Positions 14,888 through 25,087 are shown, numbered from the stretch's first letter. The stretch: DNA of 47,208 nucleotides from an uncultured Eubacteriales bacterium (GCA_902767315.1 CACXHB010000086.1:1-47208); one strand, 5' to 3'. Notes: a model not told the origin generated them from the sequence alone. Program-made: numbers and translations.

Positions 14888-15715
14888 TTATTTCTTTTCC
14901 AGCGCGTCGGCCAGGTTCTCCAGCCAGTCGCCTTCAAACAGTTCGATCATGCCCTTGTCGCATGCGCCGGCCAGCTTGGGATTGATGGGCAGCCGGGCCA
15001 CGGTGGGAATGCCGAATTCCTGGGCAATCTGGTCCACATGGCTTTCGCCGAAAATGGCGTGACGCTTGCCGCAGTCGGGACACTCATAGTAGGACATGTT
15101 TTCCACAATGCCCAACACCGGAATGTTCATCATTTCCGCCATCTTCACGGCCTTGGTGACGATCATGCCCACCAGTTCCTGAGGAGAGGTGACGATGACG
15201 ATGCCGTCCACGGGCAGGGACTGGAACACCGTCAGGGGCACGTCGCCGGTTCCCGGAGGCATGTCCACAAACATGAAGTCCACGTCGCCCCACATCACGT
15301 CGGTCCAGAACTGCTTCACCGTGCCGGCGATCACCGGACCGCGCCAGATCACGGGATCCGTATCGTTTTCCAGCAGAAGATTCAGGGAAACCAGCTTCAC
15401 GCCGGTTTTGCTCTGGGCGGGCACAATGCCCTCGTCGGTGCCGGTGAGCATATCCTTCACGCCGAAGGCCCGGGGAATGGAGGGGCCGGTAATGTCCGCG
15501 TCCAGCACGGCGGTCTTCAGGCCGCGGCGGTTCATGGTCACCGCCAGAAGGGAGGTCACCATGGATTTGCCCACGCCGCCCTTGCCGCTGACCACGCCGA
15601 TGACCTTTTTCACCCGGCTGTGGGGGTTGGCTTTGGCCAGCATGCTCTCCGCCTCGCGGCTGGAACAGTTGGCCGAACAGGTGTCGCAGTTATGGGTGCA
15701 TTCGTTTTCTGCCAT
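14888..15715 (-). CDS. mrp: Mrp/NBP35-type Fe-S cluster carrier ATPase
   Basis: This 275-residue P-loop ATPase of the MinD/Mrp family carries and delivers Fe-S clusters. The N-terminus has a cysteine motif (C6, C10, C13, C17) as in NBP35. The deviant Walker A GKGGVGKS is at 44-51, DADITGPS forms the switch region, MPPGTGDVPLT follows, and a CPDC pair lies in YYECPDCGKR. GGAG stands eight bases before the ATG at 15715. It heads a seven-gene operon. The 5' leader of about 120 bases holds several inverted repeats and DnaA-box-like sequences, which is unusual for this gene. Confidence 0.92.
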   Translation of the reverse strand: MAENECTHNCDTCSANCSSREAESMLAKANPHSRVKKVIGVVSGKGGVGKSMVTSLLAVTMNRRGLKTAVLDADITGPSIPRAFGVKDMLTGTDEGIVPAQSKTGVKLVSLNLLLENDTDPVIWRGPVIAGTVKQFWTDVMWGDVDFMFVDMPPGTGDVPLTVFQSLPVDGIVIVTSPQELVGMIVTKAVKMAEMMNIPVLGIVENMSYYECPDCGKRHAIFGESHVDQIAQEFGIPTVARLPINPKLAGACDKGMIELFEGDWLENLADALEKK

Positions 15716-15750
15716 TTTGTACACTCCAATCGTCTGTTTTTGAGCTCTTT

Positions 15751-15832
15751 GGGATACGTTATCCCCAGTATCCACAACCTCTTGTGGATAACTTCATCTT
15801 GTGACCACAAGATATGGGGTTCGCAATCCCAT
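15751..15832. repeat. Cluster of four inverted repeats with DnaA-box-like sequences
   Basis: Four inverted repeats follow one another in the mrp leader: GGGATA/TATCCC (15751-15765), TATCCACAA/TTGTGGATA (15769-15790, perfect 9-bp arms), ATCTTGTG/CACAAGAT (15796-15813, perfect 8-bp arms) and ATGGG/CCCAT (15814-15832). Inside them TGTGGATAA (15783-15791) is an exact consensus DnaA box, and GTATCCACA (15768-15776) and TTATCCCCA (15759-15767) each differ from TTATCCACA at one position. Function is unknown: protein sites or a folded RNA leader. Confidence 0.75.
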
Positions 15833-15842
15833 GCTTATGCCC

Positions 15843-15871
15843 ATAATATACCCGAAAGCCCGCTTCGTCAA
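15843..15871 (-). promoter_or_regulatory. Promoter for the mrp operon
   Basis: On the minus strand, TTGACG (15866-15871) and TATTAT (15843-15848) are 17 bases apart. The -35 sits in the loop of a small hairpin (CGCTT 15861-15865, AAGCG 15870-15874) just downstream of the DUF1846 gene. The transcript would start near 15836, giving a leader of about 120 bases. Confidence 0.7.
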
Positions 15872-15885
15872 GCGTCCGGGAATTT

Positions 15886-17370
15886 TTATTTGTGGTACAT
15901 CTTCGTCTGCTCGTACCGGGGCTCGCAGCTGACGAACACGCCCAGCTTCTTATACAACCGCTCGTCCACGCCGGAGGGAATGACGCTGAAGTGCGCGTCG
16001 CAGCCCTTTAGCTTGGGCAGCTGCTCCATGGCCATGGCCGCCACGGGGTTGGTCACCGCGGAAATGCACAGGGCGATGAGTACCTCGTCGGAATGCAGCC
16101 GGGGGTTCTTGTTGCCCAGGTTGCCGGTTTTCAACTGGCAGATGGGCGCAAGCACCTGGGGGCTGATGAGGTCGATTTCGTGAGCGATACCCGCCGAAAC
16201 CTTCAGCGCGTTCAGAAGCAGCGTGCTGGAACAGCCCATCAGGTCGGTGGTCTTGCCGGTGACAATGCGTCCGTCGGCCAGCTGCATGGCCGCGGCAGGG
16301 CCGCCGGTGCGCTCTTCCTTCTCCAGCGCCGCCTGCATCAGGGGCAGCTGCCCGGGCTCCACGCCGATCTGGTTAATCAGCAGCTCGATCTTCCGCACGA
16401 TTTCGTCGCTGCCCGCGCCCCGGGCCCGGTCGCACAGGGCGGCGTAATACCGGCGCACGATTTCCATCCGCGCCGCCCGGCAGGTGGCCTCGTCGTCCAC
16501 AATGCAGAAGCCCGCCATGTTCACGCCCATGTCCGTGGGGGATTGATAAGGAGAAACGCCCATGATCTTTTTCAGCATGGCGTTGAGCACCGGGAAAATT
16601 TCCACGTCCCGGTTGTAATTGACGGTGGTCTGACCGTAGGCCTCCAGATGGAAGGGGTCGATCATGTTCACGTCGTTGAGATCCGCCGTGGCGGCCTCGT
16701 AGGCCAGGTTCACCGGGTGCCGCAGGGGCAGGTTCCACACCGGGAAGGTCTCGAACTTGGCGTATCCCGCCTTCACGCCCCGCTTGTATTCGTGATACAG
16801 CTGGGAAAGGCAGGTGGCCATTTTGCCGCTGCCCGGGCCGGGAGCGGTAACCACCACCAGGGAACGCCTGGTCTCTACATATTCGTTTTTGCCGTAGCCC
16901 TCGTCGCTGACGATGCGGGCCACGTCGGAGGGATAGCCGGGAATGGTGTAATGCTTGTAGGAACGCACCCCCAGGTCGTGCAGCCGGGCCATGAACTTGT
17001 CCGCCCCGGCCTGTCCGGCGTAACGGGTCACCACCACACTGCCCACATACAGCCCCATGCCGTGGAAAATGTCCATCAGCCGCAGGGCGTCCTCCTGATA
17101 GGGAATGCCCAGATCGCCGCGCACCTTGTTTTTCTCAATGTCCTCGGCGTTGATGACCAGCACGATTTCCACCTGATCCTTCAGGGTCTGCAGCATGCGA
17201 ATCTTGCTGTCCGGCTCAAAGCCCGGCAGCACCCGGGAAGCGTGATGGTCGTCAAACAGCTTGCCGCCGAATTCCAGATACAGTTTCCCGCCAAACCGGG
17301 CGATGCGCTCCCGAATCTTTTCGGATTGCAGGGAAAGGTATTTTGCGTTGTCAAAGCCGATGCCGCTCAT
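15886..17370 (-). CDS. DUF1846 (UPF0371) family protein
   Basis: The 494-residue protein matches the DUF1846 family in length and in segments such as GFDNAKYLSLQSEKIRERI at the N-terminus and DPFHLEAYGQTTVNYNRDVE in the middle. Function is unknown. A glycine-rich loop VVVTAPGPGSGKMATC near residue 180 resembles a nucleotide-binding P-loop. It is soluble, with no signal peptide. The start at 17370 follows GGAGGAGC and overlaps the nitroreductase stop by 4 bases (ATGA), so it is the third gene of the ackA-like operon. A small hairpin without a T tract lies after it. Confidence 0.88.
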   Translation of the reverse strand: MSGIGFDNAKYLSLQSEKIRERIARFGGKLYLEFGGKLFDDHHASRVLPGFEPDSKIRMLQTLKDQVEIVLVINAEDIEKNKVRGDLGIPYQEDALRLMDIFHGMGLYVGSVVVTRYAGQAGADKFMARLHDLGVRSYKHYTIPGYPSDVARIVSDEGYGKNEYVETRRSLVVVTAPGPGSGKMATCLSQLYHEYKRGVKAGYAKFETFPVWNLPLRHPVNLAYEAATADLNDVNMIDPFHLEAYGQTTVNYNRDVEIFPVLNAMLKKIMGVSPYQSPTDMGVNMAGFCIVDDEATCRAARMEIVRRYYAALCDRARGAGSDEIVRKIELLINQIGVEPGQLPLMQAALEKEERTGGPAAAMQLADGRIVTGKTTDLMGCSSTLLLNALKVSAGIAHEIDLISPQVLAPICQLKTGNLGNKNPRLHSDEVLIALCISAVTNPVAAMAMEQLPKLKGCDAHFSVIPSGVDERLYKKLGVFVSCEPRYEQTKMYHK

Positions 17371-17942
17371 TTTGCTCCTCCGTTTATGAGTATTTCTTCC
17401 AGGGGCCGCTTGGGCACATAATGCGCGTCCCCTTCCCGATAATAGGCCGTGTCGTTTCCCCTGGTTTCCACCAGGCGAATGTCCTCCGCTCCCCTGCCCA
17501 GGGCCACGATCAGCGAAATCCGATATTGCTCCTTCAGCCCCAGCAAATCGTGAAGCTTCGGGTCGATGGCGCCGATCATGCAGCCGGAAAGCCCCTTTTC
17601 CGCCGCGCCCAAGAGGATGGTCTGGGCGGCGATGCCCACGTCCGTGGCAGCGTTTTTCGCAATCTGCGTGTCGATGCAGATCACGATGTATCCCGCCGGC
17701 CCCTTCCCCTCCGGGGGCAGGGAAATATCCTTCAAAAGTCCCGCCCACGCGGTGTGAGCAAGAATCAGGGCGTTCGTCTCCTCCTGCCAGGAAAGCAGGT
17801 ATTTCAGCGGCTGCAGATTCACCGCCGAGGGCGTCAGCCGGGCCAGATCCACCAGCTGTTCCAGCTCCTCCCGGGAAATCCGCCTTTCCGGGTCAAAAGC
17901 CCGGGTGCTGCGGTTTTTCAGCACCAGTTCTCGAAAATTCAT
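17367..17942 (-). CDS. Nitroreductase-family FMN oxidoreductase
   Basis: This 191-residue protein has the FMN-binding opening LVLKNRSTRAFDPERRISREEL, the LARLTPSAVNLQP block and the VGIAAQTILLGAAEKGLSGC helix typical of small nitroreductases. Such flavoenzymes reduce nitroaromatics, quinones or other acceptors with NAD(P)H; the natural substrate is unknown. It overlaps both neighbours by 4 bases (ackA-like stop, DUF1846 start), a tightly coupled three-gene unit. Confidence 0.88.
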   Translation of the reverse strand: MNFRELVLKNRSTRAFDPERRISREELEQLVDLARLTPSAVNLQPLKYLLSWQEETNALILAHTAWAGLLKDISLPPEGKGPAGYIVICIDTQIAKNAATDVGIAAQTILLGAAEKGLSGCMIGAIDPKLHDLLGLKEQYRISLIVALGRGAEDIRLVETRGNDTAYYREGDAHYVPKRPLEEILINGGAK

Positions 17943-19087
17943 GCGCCTTCTCCTTCCGTCAAAAGCCGCCAGGTGTTTTCCGCCACCCCCGCCTCCTCGT
18001 CGGCGGGAATCACGTGGGCCGAGGCCGGGGAATCCGGGGTGGTAATGATCTCCTCGTCCCGGGCGTTTTTGTCCGCGTCCAGCTTCAGGCCCAGGTGGGC
18101 CACCTGCCGAATCACTTCCGCCCGCAGCCGCGCGTCGTGCTCGCCCACGCCGCCGGTAAAGGCCAGCGCGTCCAGCCCGCCCAGTTCCGCGTAATAAGCG
18201 CCGATGTAGCGGACGATGCCGTTGATGTATACGTCGATGGCCAGCTTTGCCCGCTCGTTGCCCGCGTCCGCCGCGGCCCGCAGATGGCGCATGTCTCCGC
18301 TCACGCCGGAAATGCCCAACAGGCCGCCCTTTTTCTGCAGCCCGGTCACTACCTGATCCAGCGTCATCCCCTGAGCAACCAGATAGGGAATGATAAACGG
18401 ATCAATGTCTCCGGCCCGGTTGGCGTTGAGGATACCCGCCTGCAGGGAAAGGCCGAAGCTGTTGTCCACGCTTTTGCCCTCCAATATGGCGCAAATGGAG
18501 CCGCTGCCCCCCAGATGACAGGAAATCACCCGTTTTTTCCCCGCCAGACGGGAAGCCACATAGGAATGAGAAGCGCCGTGATAACCCATTTTATAAATAT
18601 CGTATTTCTGCGTCCAGTCCCAGTCGATGCCGTACACCCGCCGCTCCAGGGGAATGGTGGTGTGAAAGGCCGTTTCAAAGGAGCCCACCAGCGGCACATC
18701 CGGCATGAGCTTCTGGAACACGCCGATGGCCTGCAAATAGGCGGTATTGTGGGCGGGGGCCACCGTCAGGGAGGCGCGCATGCCCTCCAGCACCCCTTCG
18801 TCAATCCGGTGCACGCCGGGATACCCCCGGGAAAGCACCGTCTTGAAGCCCACTGCGTCTATGGAAATCTCGCCCAGATCCGAAAGAAACCGCCGCACCC
18901 CGGCCATATAATCCGGCACGGACTGCTTTTCCGTGGAAATGGAAACGCCGCGGCCCTCGAAGCGGTAAATGGCGTCGTCACCGCCCACCCGCTCCACCCG
19001 GCCCGCGGCCAGAGGGGTTCTCTCCGGAAAGGCATAAAGCTTGAATTTCAGCGAGGTACTGCCCGCATTGCACACCAATATGTTCAT
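17939..19087 (-). CDS. Divergent acetate kinase-family protein
   Basis: This 382-residue ASKHA kinase aligns along its length with acetate/propionate kinases, which make ATP from acyl phosphate. Conserved parts are NAGSTSLK (N7), APAHN, MGYHGASH (H170), the phosphate loop CHLGGSGS, NANRAGDIDP (R224) and FTGGVGEHD. Two canonical features differ: the block GHRVVHGGE reads GFKTVLSRG (residues 80-88), losing the substrate arginine, and FDTAFHQT reads FETAFHTT (E138 for the catalytic aspartate). No phosphotransacetylase gene is nearby. It may act on another acyl group or be altered in catalysis. The ATG at 19087 has GGAGGTG six bases upstream; a GTG at 19093 is less likely. A strong promoter precedes it. 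Confidence 0.8.
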   Translation of the reverse strand: MNILVCNAGSTSLKFKLYAFPERTPLAAGRVERVGGDDAIYRFEGRGVSISTEKQSVPDYMAGVRRFLSDLGEISIDAVGFKTVLSRGYPGVHRIDEGVLEGMRASLTVAPAHNTAYLQAIGVFQKLMPDVPLVGSFETAFHTTIPLERRVYGIDWDWTQKYDIYKMGYHGASHSYVASRLAGKKRVISCHLGGSGSICAILEGKSVDNSFGLSLQAGILNANRAGDIDPFIIPYLVAQGMTLDQVVTGLQKKGGLLGISGVSGDMRHLRAAADAGNERAKLAIDVYINGIVRYIGAYYAELGGLDALAFTGGVGEHDARLRAEVIRQVAHLGLKLDADKNARDEEIITTPDSPASAHVIPADEEAGVAENTWRLLTEGEGA

Positions 19088-19107
19088 CCGCACACCTCCA
19101 ATTTTAT

Positions 19108-19136
19108 ATTATAACATCCCATTCACACTCTGTCCA
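19108..19136 (-). promoter_or_regulatory. Promoter for the ackA-like operon
   Basis: On the minus strand, TGGACA (19131-19136) and TATAAT (19108-19113) are 17 bases apart, about 20 bases from the start codon. It is back-to-back with the yraN promoter. Confidence 0.75.
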
Positions 19137-19144
19137 TAATTGCA

Positions 19145-19173
19145 TTGCAAAATAACGGGGTACATATTATAAT
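19145..19173 (+). promoter_or_regulatory. Promoter for the yraN-topA-hslVU operon
   Basis: TTGCAA (19145-19150) and TATAAT (19168-19173) are 17 bases apart, about 55 bases upstream of the yraN start. Only eight bases separate its -35 from that of the divergent ackA-like promoter. Confidence 0.75.
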
Positions 19174-19227
19174 GGATGGGAATCGGTACAAAAAATTGGA
19201 AAACCGTTTTTCAGGGAGGTAAAAGGC

Positions 19228-19581
19228 GTGAGCAGCCGCTATACCGGCATGGACGGGGAAAACACCGCCTGCGATTATCTCACCGGCATGGGCGCGAAAA
19301 TTCTGGACCGCAACGTGCGCCTGGCCGGGGGCGAAATCGATATTATCGCGTGTCAGGAGGGAACCTATCTCTTTGTCGAGGTCAAGCGCCGCTCCTCCGG
19401 CAAATACGGCGCACCCATTGCCGCCGTCACCCCTGCCAAGGCCCGGCGGATTCTCCGGGCGGCTTCCCTGTATCTGGCCATGCACGGCTTAAGCGACCGG
19501 CCGGTGCGCTTCGACGTGATCGAAATTCTGCCCGGCACGGTGCGCCACATTCCCGGCGCCTTCGACGGCACGTATCTTTAG
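19228..19581 (+). CDS. yraN: YraN/UPF0102 endonuclease-like protein
   Basis: This 117-residue protein has the restriction-endonuclease-like core of UPF0102. GENTACDYL is followed by GGEIDIIA (E36, D38) and LFVEVKRRSSGKYG (E51, K53), the D-E-K type metal site, then KARRILRAASLYL. A structure-selective DNA nuclease role is suspected for the family but not proven. The start is GTG with AGGGAGGT seven bases upstream (19213-19220). It is the first gene of the long rightward operon; in Firmicutes it commonly lies near rnhB and dprA. Confidence 0.88.
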   Translation: MSSRYTGMDGENTACDYLTGMGAKILDRNVRLAGGEIDIIACQEGTYLFVEVKRRSSGKYGAPIAAVTPAKARRILRAASLYLAMHGLSDRPVRFDVIEILPGTVRHIPGAFDGTYL

Positions 19582-19584
19582 GGT

Positions 19585-19605
19585 GCCGCCGCAACTTCCG
19601 GCGGC
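19585..19605. other. Hairpin between yraN and the glycosyltransferase gene
   Basis: GCCGCCG (19585-19591) and CGGCGGC (19599-19605) form a perfect 7-bp stem starting 3 bases after the yraN stop. No T tract follows, so partial attenuation is more likely than full termination. Confidence 0.45.
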
Positions 19606-19652
19606 CGGATGCGTCTTAAAAGAGACATTCCCAAATTTTTGGAGGAACACTC

Positions 19653-22600
19653 ATGCGTAAATGCCTTGTCTGTTTTCTGCTTGTGATGACGCTCCTTTTC
19701 AGCCTGAGCGCCCTGGGAGAAGGGGAAAACCTTCTGCAAAACCCCGATCTGGAAGCCTCCGACGCCCTGGGGCTGGCGGAGGGCTGGTATAAGGACATGT
19801 GGGACGAAAGCGCCTCCCTTCTGGAAACCTCCGCCGACGGGCTTTCGGGCCGCTGTTTGAAAATCACCAACCAGGCGGCCAACGACGCCCGGTTCTGTCA
19901 GGATGTTTCCGTGAAGCCGGATACTTTATATGAAATCCGCTGCATGGTAAAGGCCGAGGACGTCTCCGGCGGCGACGTGGGGGCCTGCCTCTCCGCCAGG
20001 AATACCTTTTCCTATTCGGAAAGCGTCTTCGACACCCAGGGGGAATGGGTGCCTTTGACCCTTTACGGCCGCACGGGGGCAGATCAGACGGAATTGACCC
20101 TCTGGGCCCGGCTGGGGGGCTACAGCGCCACCTGCACCGGTACCGCCTGGTTCGACGATTTTGAATTGCGCAAAATTTCCACCCTGCCGGAAGGCGCGGT
20201 AGAGCAGGACCTCTCCCCCGTCACCTTCTCCGGCGGCAGCAACACTTCCACCCAGACCGACGAGGACGCGGAACCCCAGCGGCATACCCAGGCCTGGCTG
20301 CTGTTCGCCTTCGGCATGACGCTGGCCTTCGTGGCCGTGTGCCGCAAATCCTGCCGCATCCGCTCCCTGAAGTGCGATTTCAAAACCTTCGCCCTGCTGC
20401 TGATCCCGGCGCTGATCCTGCGTCTGGCGGTGGGCAGCGCCCTGCGGGGATACTATACGGACGTAAACTGCTTCCTTGCCTGGTCGGAACGGATTTTCGA
20501 CACGGGCTTTCTGCGTTTCTATCAGGCGGATTATTTCTGCGATTATCCGCCCCTGTACATGGCCATGCTGTGGGTCATTTCCGCCCTGCGGCATGTGCTG
20601 GGCATTTCCGTCAATTCCACGGCGCATATTCTGCTGCTGAAGCTGCTGCCCATGGTGTTCGACCTGCTGCTGGCCTCGCTGATCTATGGTTTCGCCCGAA
20701 AGCGGGCCGGGGAACGGGTGGCCCTGCTGCTGGGGCTCATCTGCGCCCTGAACCCCGCCGCCATTGTGGATTCCGCCGCCTGGGGGCAGATCGATTCGGT
20801 TTTCACCTTCTTTACCCTGCTGGGCGCGGTGCTGCTGGCGGATTATAATTACGCCCTGGCGCTGCCCATGATCGCCCTGGCCATGCTCATCAAGCCTCAG
20901 GCGCTGCTGTTTGCGCCCCTGGGCCTGTTTGCCCTGGCGGTGGAACTGGTTCGGCGGCATACCGCGAAGGATCTTCGCCGGGTGGCCATCGGCCTTGCCG
21001 CGTCCCTGGGGCTTCTGCTGGTCTTCGCTCTGGTGTTCCATCAAAAGGACGTCAGCCCCGTTTCCTGGCTGGTAAATCTCTACGGCGGCACCATGAGCGG
21101 CTATCCCCGCATCACCGTCAACGCTCTGAATCTTTATGAGTTGCTGGGCTTTAACTGGGACGCCCTTTCCCAGCACCGGCTGTGGACCGTCTTTGCCTGG
21201 ATCTGCTTCGGCGGGGCGTATCTGTATTCCTTCGCCGTGTATTTCTTTTCCAAGCGCAGGGACAGCCTGTTCCTGGCGGCGGGAACGCTGATTCTTCTGA
21301 TCTGCGCCTTCGGCCCCATGATTCACGAACGCTATGTCTATCCCGCGGCGGCGCTGCTTCTGATGGCCTACGCCTGCTCCCACGACAGGCGGCTGCTGAT
21401 CAGCGTCTGCACCGTAAGCGTCACCCTTTTCCTGAATCAGGTACTGGTGCTTCAGGGGGGCATGACCCCCGCCAATTACGGCCATCTGCAGGATTCGGAA
21501 AAGATCATCAACCACCTGCTTTCCGCTCTGGTGGTGCTGAACGCCCTGTTCACCGCCTATGTAGCGGCGGATATCGCCTTTTTGCGGCACACCCTGCCCG
21601 GCGGTCTGTGCGCCGGCCGGGCCCGGGTGGAAACGCCGGACTGGCAGAAGGCCCCTTCCTGGAAAATGAACCTCACCCGCCTGGACGCGATTCTCATGGC
21701 GGCGGTAACGGCCCTCTACGCCGTGGTCGCCTTTGTAAACCTGGGTTCCACCAAGGCCCCCCAGACCAGCTGGGTCTCCGGCCAGACCGGGGAACAGGTG
21801 ACCTTCGACCTGGGCAGCGTGCAGACCTACAAAATGGAATATTACGGGGGCATCTGCAACAAAATCGCCTTCCAGGTGGAGCTGTCCGACGACGGCGAAA
21901 CCTGGACCCAGCCGGTGTGGGCCCAGTACGATCAGGGCAAAATCTTCCGCTGGCTGATCTTCGTGCCCGCGGATGAAAACCAGAACAACATTGCCGCCGG
22001 CAGCGAGGCCGCCCTGGCGGAGCCCGGCTTCAATTACTATTCCGCCCTGGAGAAATATCCCGCCCAGACCTCCCGCTATGTGCGCATCACCGCTCAGGCA
22101 GAGGGCCTGGTGCTCAGCGAAGTGGGCTTTGTCAATTCGGACGGCAATCCCCTGCCGGTAACCCTGGCCGCGAACGCCTCCGCCCCGGAAAACGCCCAGG
22201 CGCTCATCGACGAGCAGGATACCGTGCCGGACCATCCTTCGTACTATAACTCCACCTATTTCGACGAAATCTACCACGCCCGCACGGCCTACGAGCATCT
22301 CCACGGCCTGAGCACCTACGAATGGACCCATCCGCCCCTTGGCAAGGTGCTGATGATGGTGGGCATCCGTCTCTTCGGCATGACTCCCTTCGGCTGGCGG
22401 TTCATGGGCGCGCTGATGGGCGTATTGATGCTGCCGGTGATGTACCTTCTGGCCAAGCAGCTGGGGGCCTCCACCAAAGTTTCCTGCCTGGCCATGCTGC
22501 TTCTGGCGCTGGATTCCATGCACTTCACCCAGACCCGCATCGCCACCATCGATTCCTACGCGGTTTTCTGGATCATGCTCATGTACCTGTTCATGTTCCG

Positions 22601-23498
22601 GTATGTGAAGATGAATTTCCACCGGGAATCCCTCGGGCGCACGCTGGTTCCTCTGGGCCTGTGCGGGGTTACCATGGGCGTGGCCTGGGCCACCAAGTGG
22701 ATCGGCATCTATGCCTCGGCGGGGCTGGCCCTGCTGTTCTTCTGGTCGCTGATCAGCCGCTGCCGGGAATATTTCCAGGCCCGGAAGCTGGAAACCCGGC
22801 CGGACTGGGTTCAGCGCCATTGGAAAAACGTCCTTGTGACGCTGCTGTTCTGCCTGGTGTTCTTCGTGGCCGTTCCTCTGCTGATCTACTATTTCTCCTA
22901 TTACTGGCAGATGGCCCCCCAGGGCGGCCTTTCGGTGAAAAAGGTGTGGGATCTGCAGCTGCGCATTTACAATTACCACGCGGGCCTGGGCGGAGACACC
23001 CATTTCTTCCGCTCCCCCTGGTATGAGTGGCCGGTGATCGCCTGGCCCATGTGGTATTACAACGGCTCCCCCTTCCTGGCGGCAAATCAGGTGTCCTCCA
23101 TCTCCTGCATGGGCAATCCCGCGGTGTGGTGGACGGGCCTTGTGGCCATTCTGGCCCTGAGTGTCCGCGTCGCCGGCCGGCGGAAGGCCGGAAAGACGGA
23201 GATTCTGATTCTGGCGGGCTTCCTGTCTCAGTATCTGCCCTGGGTGCTGGTGCCCCGCAGCACGTTCATTTACCATTATTTTGCCAGCGTGCCCTTCATC
23301 ATTCTGGCGACGGTCTATTTCCTGGGTCTTCTGGAAAAGAAGCGCCCCCGGGCCTTCCTGGTCTGCGGCGGCGTGCTCACCGCCCTGGCGCTTTCCCTTT
23401 TCGTGATGTTCTATCCCATCGAAAGCGGCCTGCCCATGTCCCGGGATTACGCCAAATATCTGCAATGGTTCGACTGGTATAATTACGACATCCGCTGA
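19653..23498 (+). CDS. Double GT-C glycosyltransferase: N-terminal GT-C plus PMT (GT39)
   Basis: This 1281-residue membrane protein combines several modules. A signal peptide (1-22) precedes a carbohydrate-binding-like beta domain (about 24-175, ENLLQNPDLE opening and TAWFDDFELRK end). A first polytopic GT-C region (about 215-640) has DVNCFLAWSERIFDTG near 270 followed by DYPPLYM. A discoidin-like extracytoplasmic domain spans about 690-835. Last comes a protein O-mannosyltransferase-type GT-C region (about 858-1281) with the catalytic FDEIYHAR at about 870 and the THPPLGK block near 893. PMTs move mannose from a polyprenyl phosphate to Ser/Thr of exported proteins. Substrate and linkage are unknown. 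It sits in a DNA-processing operon, 71 bases after yraN, with GGAGGA before the ATG. Confidence 0.85.
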   Translation: MRKCLVCFLLVMTLLFSLSALGEGENLLQNPDLEASDALGLAEGWYKDMWDESASLLETSADGLSGRCLKITNQAANDARFCQDVSVKPDTLYEIRCMVKAEDVSGGDVGACLSARNTFSYSESVFDTQGEWVPLTLYGRTGADQTELTLWARLGGYSATCTGTAWFDDFELRKISTLPEGAVEQDLSPVTFSGGSNTSTQTDEDAEPQRHTQAWLLFAFGMTLAFVAVCRKSCRIRSLKCDFKTFALLLIPALILRLAVGSALRGYYTDVNCFLAWSERIFDTGFLRFYQADYFCDYPPLYMAMLWVISALRHVLGISVNSTAHILLLKLLPMVFDLLLASLIYGFARKRAGERVALLLGLICALNPAAIVDSAAWGQIDSVFTFFTLLGAVLLADYNYALALPMIALAMLIKPQALLFAPLGLFALAVELVRRHTAKDLRRVAIGLAASLGLLLVFALVFHQKDVSPVSWLVNLYGGTMSGYPRITVNALNLYELLGFNWDALSQHRLWTVFAWICFGGAYLYSFAVYFFSKRRDSLFLAAGTLILLICAFGPMIHERYVYPAAALLLMAYACSHDRRLLISVCTVSVTLFLNQVLVLQGGMTPANYGHLQDSEKIINHLLSALVVLNALFTAYVAADIAFLRHTLPGGLCAGRARVETPDWQKAPSWKMNLTRLDAILMAAVTALYAVVAFVNLGSTKAPQTSWVSGQTGEQVTFDLGSVQTYKMEYYGGICNKIAFQVELSDDGETWTQPVWAQYDQGKIFRWLIFVPADENQNNIAAGSEAALAEPGFNYYSALEKYPAQTSRYVRITAQAEGLVLSEVGFVNSDGNPLPVTLAANASAPENAQALIDEQDTVPDHPSYYNSTYFDEIYHARTAYEHLHGLSTYEWTHPPLGKVLMMVGIRLFGMTPFGWRFMGALMGVLMLPVMYLLAKQLGASTKVSCLAMLLLALDSMHFTQTRIATIDSYAVFWIMLMYLFMFRYVKMNFHRESLGRTLVPLGLCGVTMGVAWATKWIGIYASAGLALLFFWSLISRCREYFQARKLETRPDWVQRHWKNVLVTLLFCLVFFVAVPLLIYYFSYYWQMAPQGGLSVKKVWDLQLRIYNYHAGLGGDTHFFRSPWYEWPVIAWPMWYYNGSPFLAANQVSSISCMGNPAVWWTGLVAILALSVRVAGRRKAGKTEILILAGFLSQYLPWVLVPRSTFIYHYFASVPFIILATVYFLGLLEKKRPRAFLVCGGVLTALALSLFVMFYPIESGLPMSRDYAKYLQWFDWYNYDIR

Positions 23499-23528
23499 CC
23501 GACTGACTTTACCAAGGAGGCGTCTTCC

Positions 23529-25064
<1,536 letters not shown>

Positions 25065-25087
25065 TTCGCCGCGGAAGGAGCATACGC

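Noticed and set aside
15751-19227. Replication origin suggested by DnaA-like boxes and the divergent gene orientation
   Set aside because: No dnaA, dnaN, gyrB, rpmH or parAB genes are nearby, no clear AT-rich unwinding region adjoins the boxes, and skew cannot be judged from one window. The boxes are kept as a finding but not called an origin.
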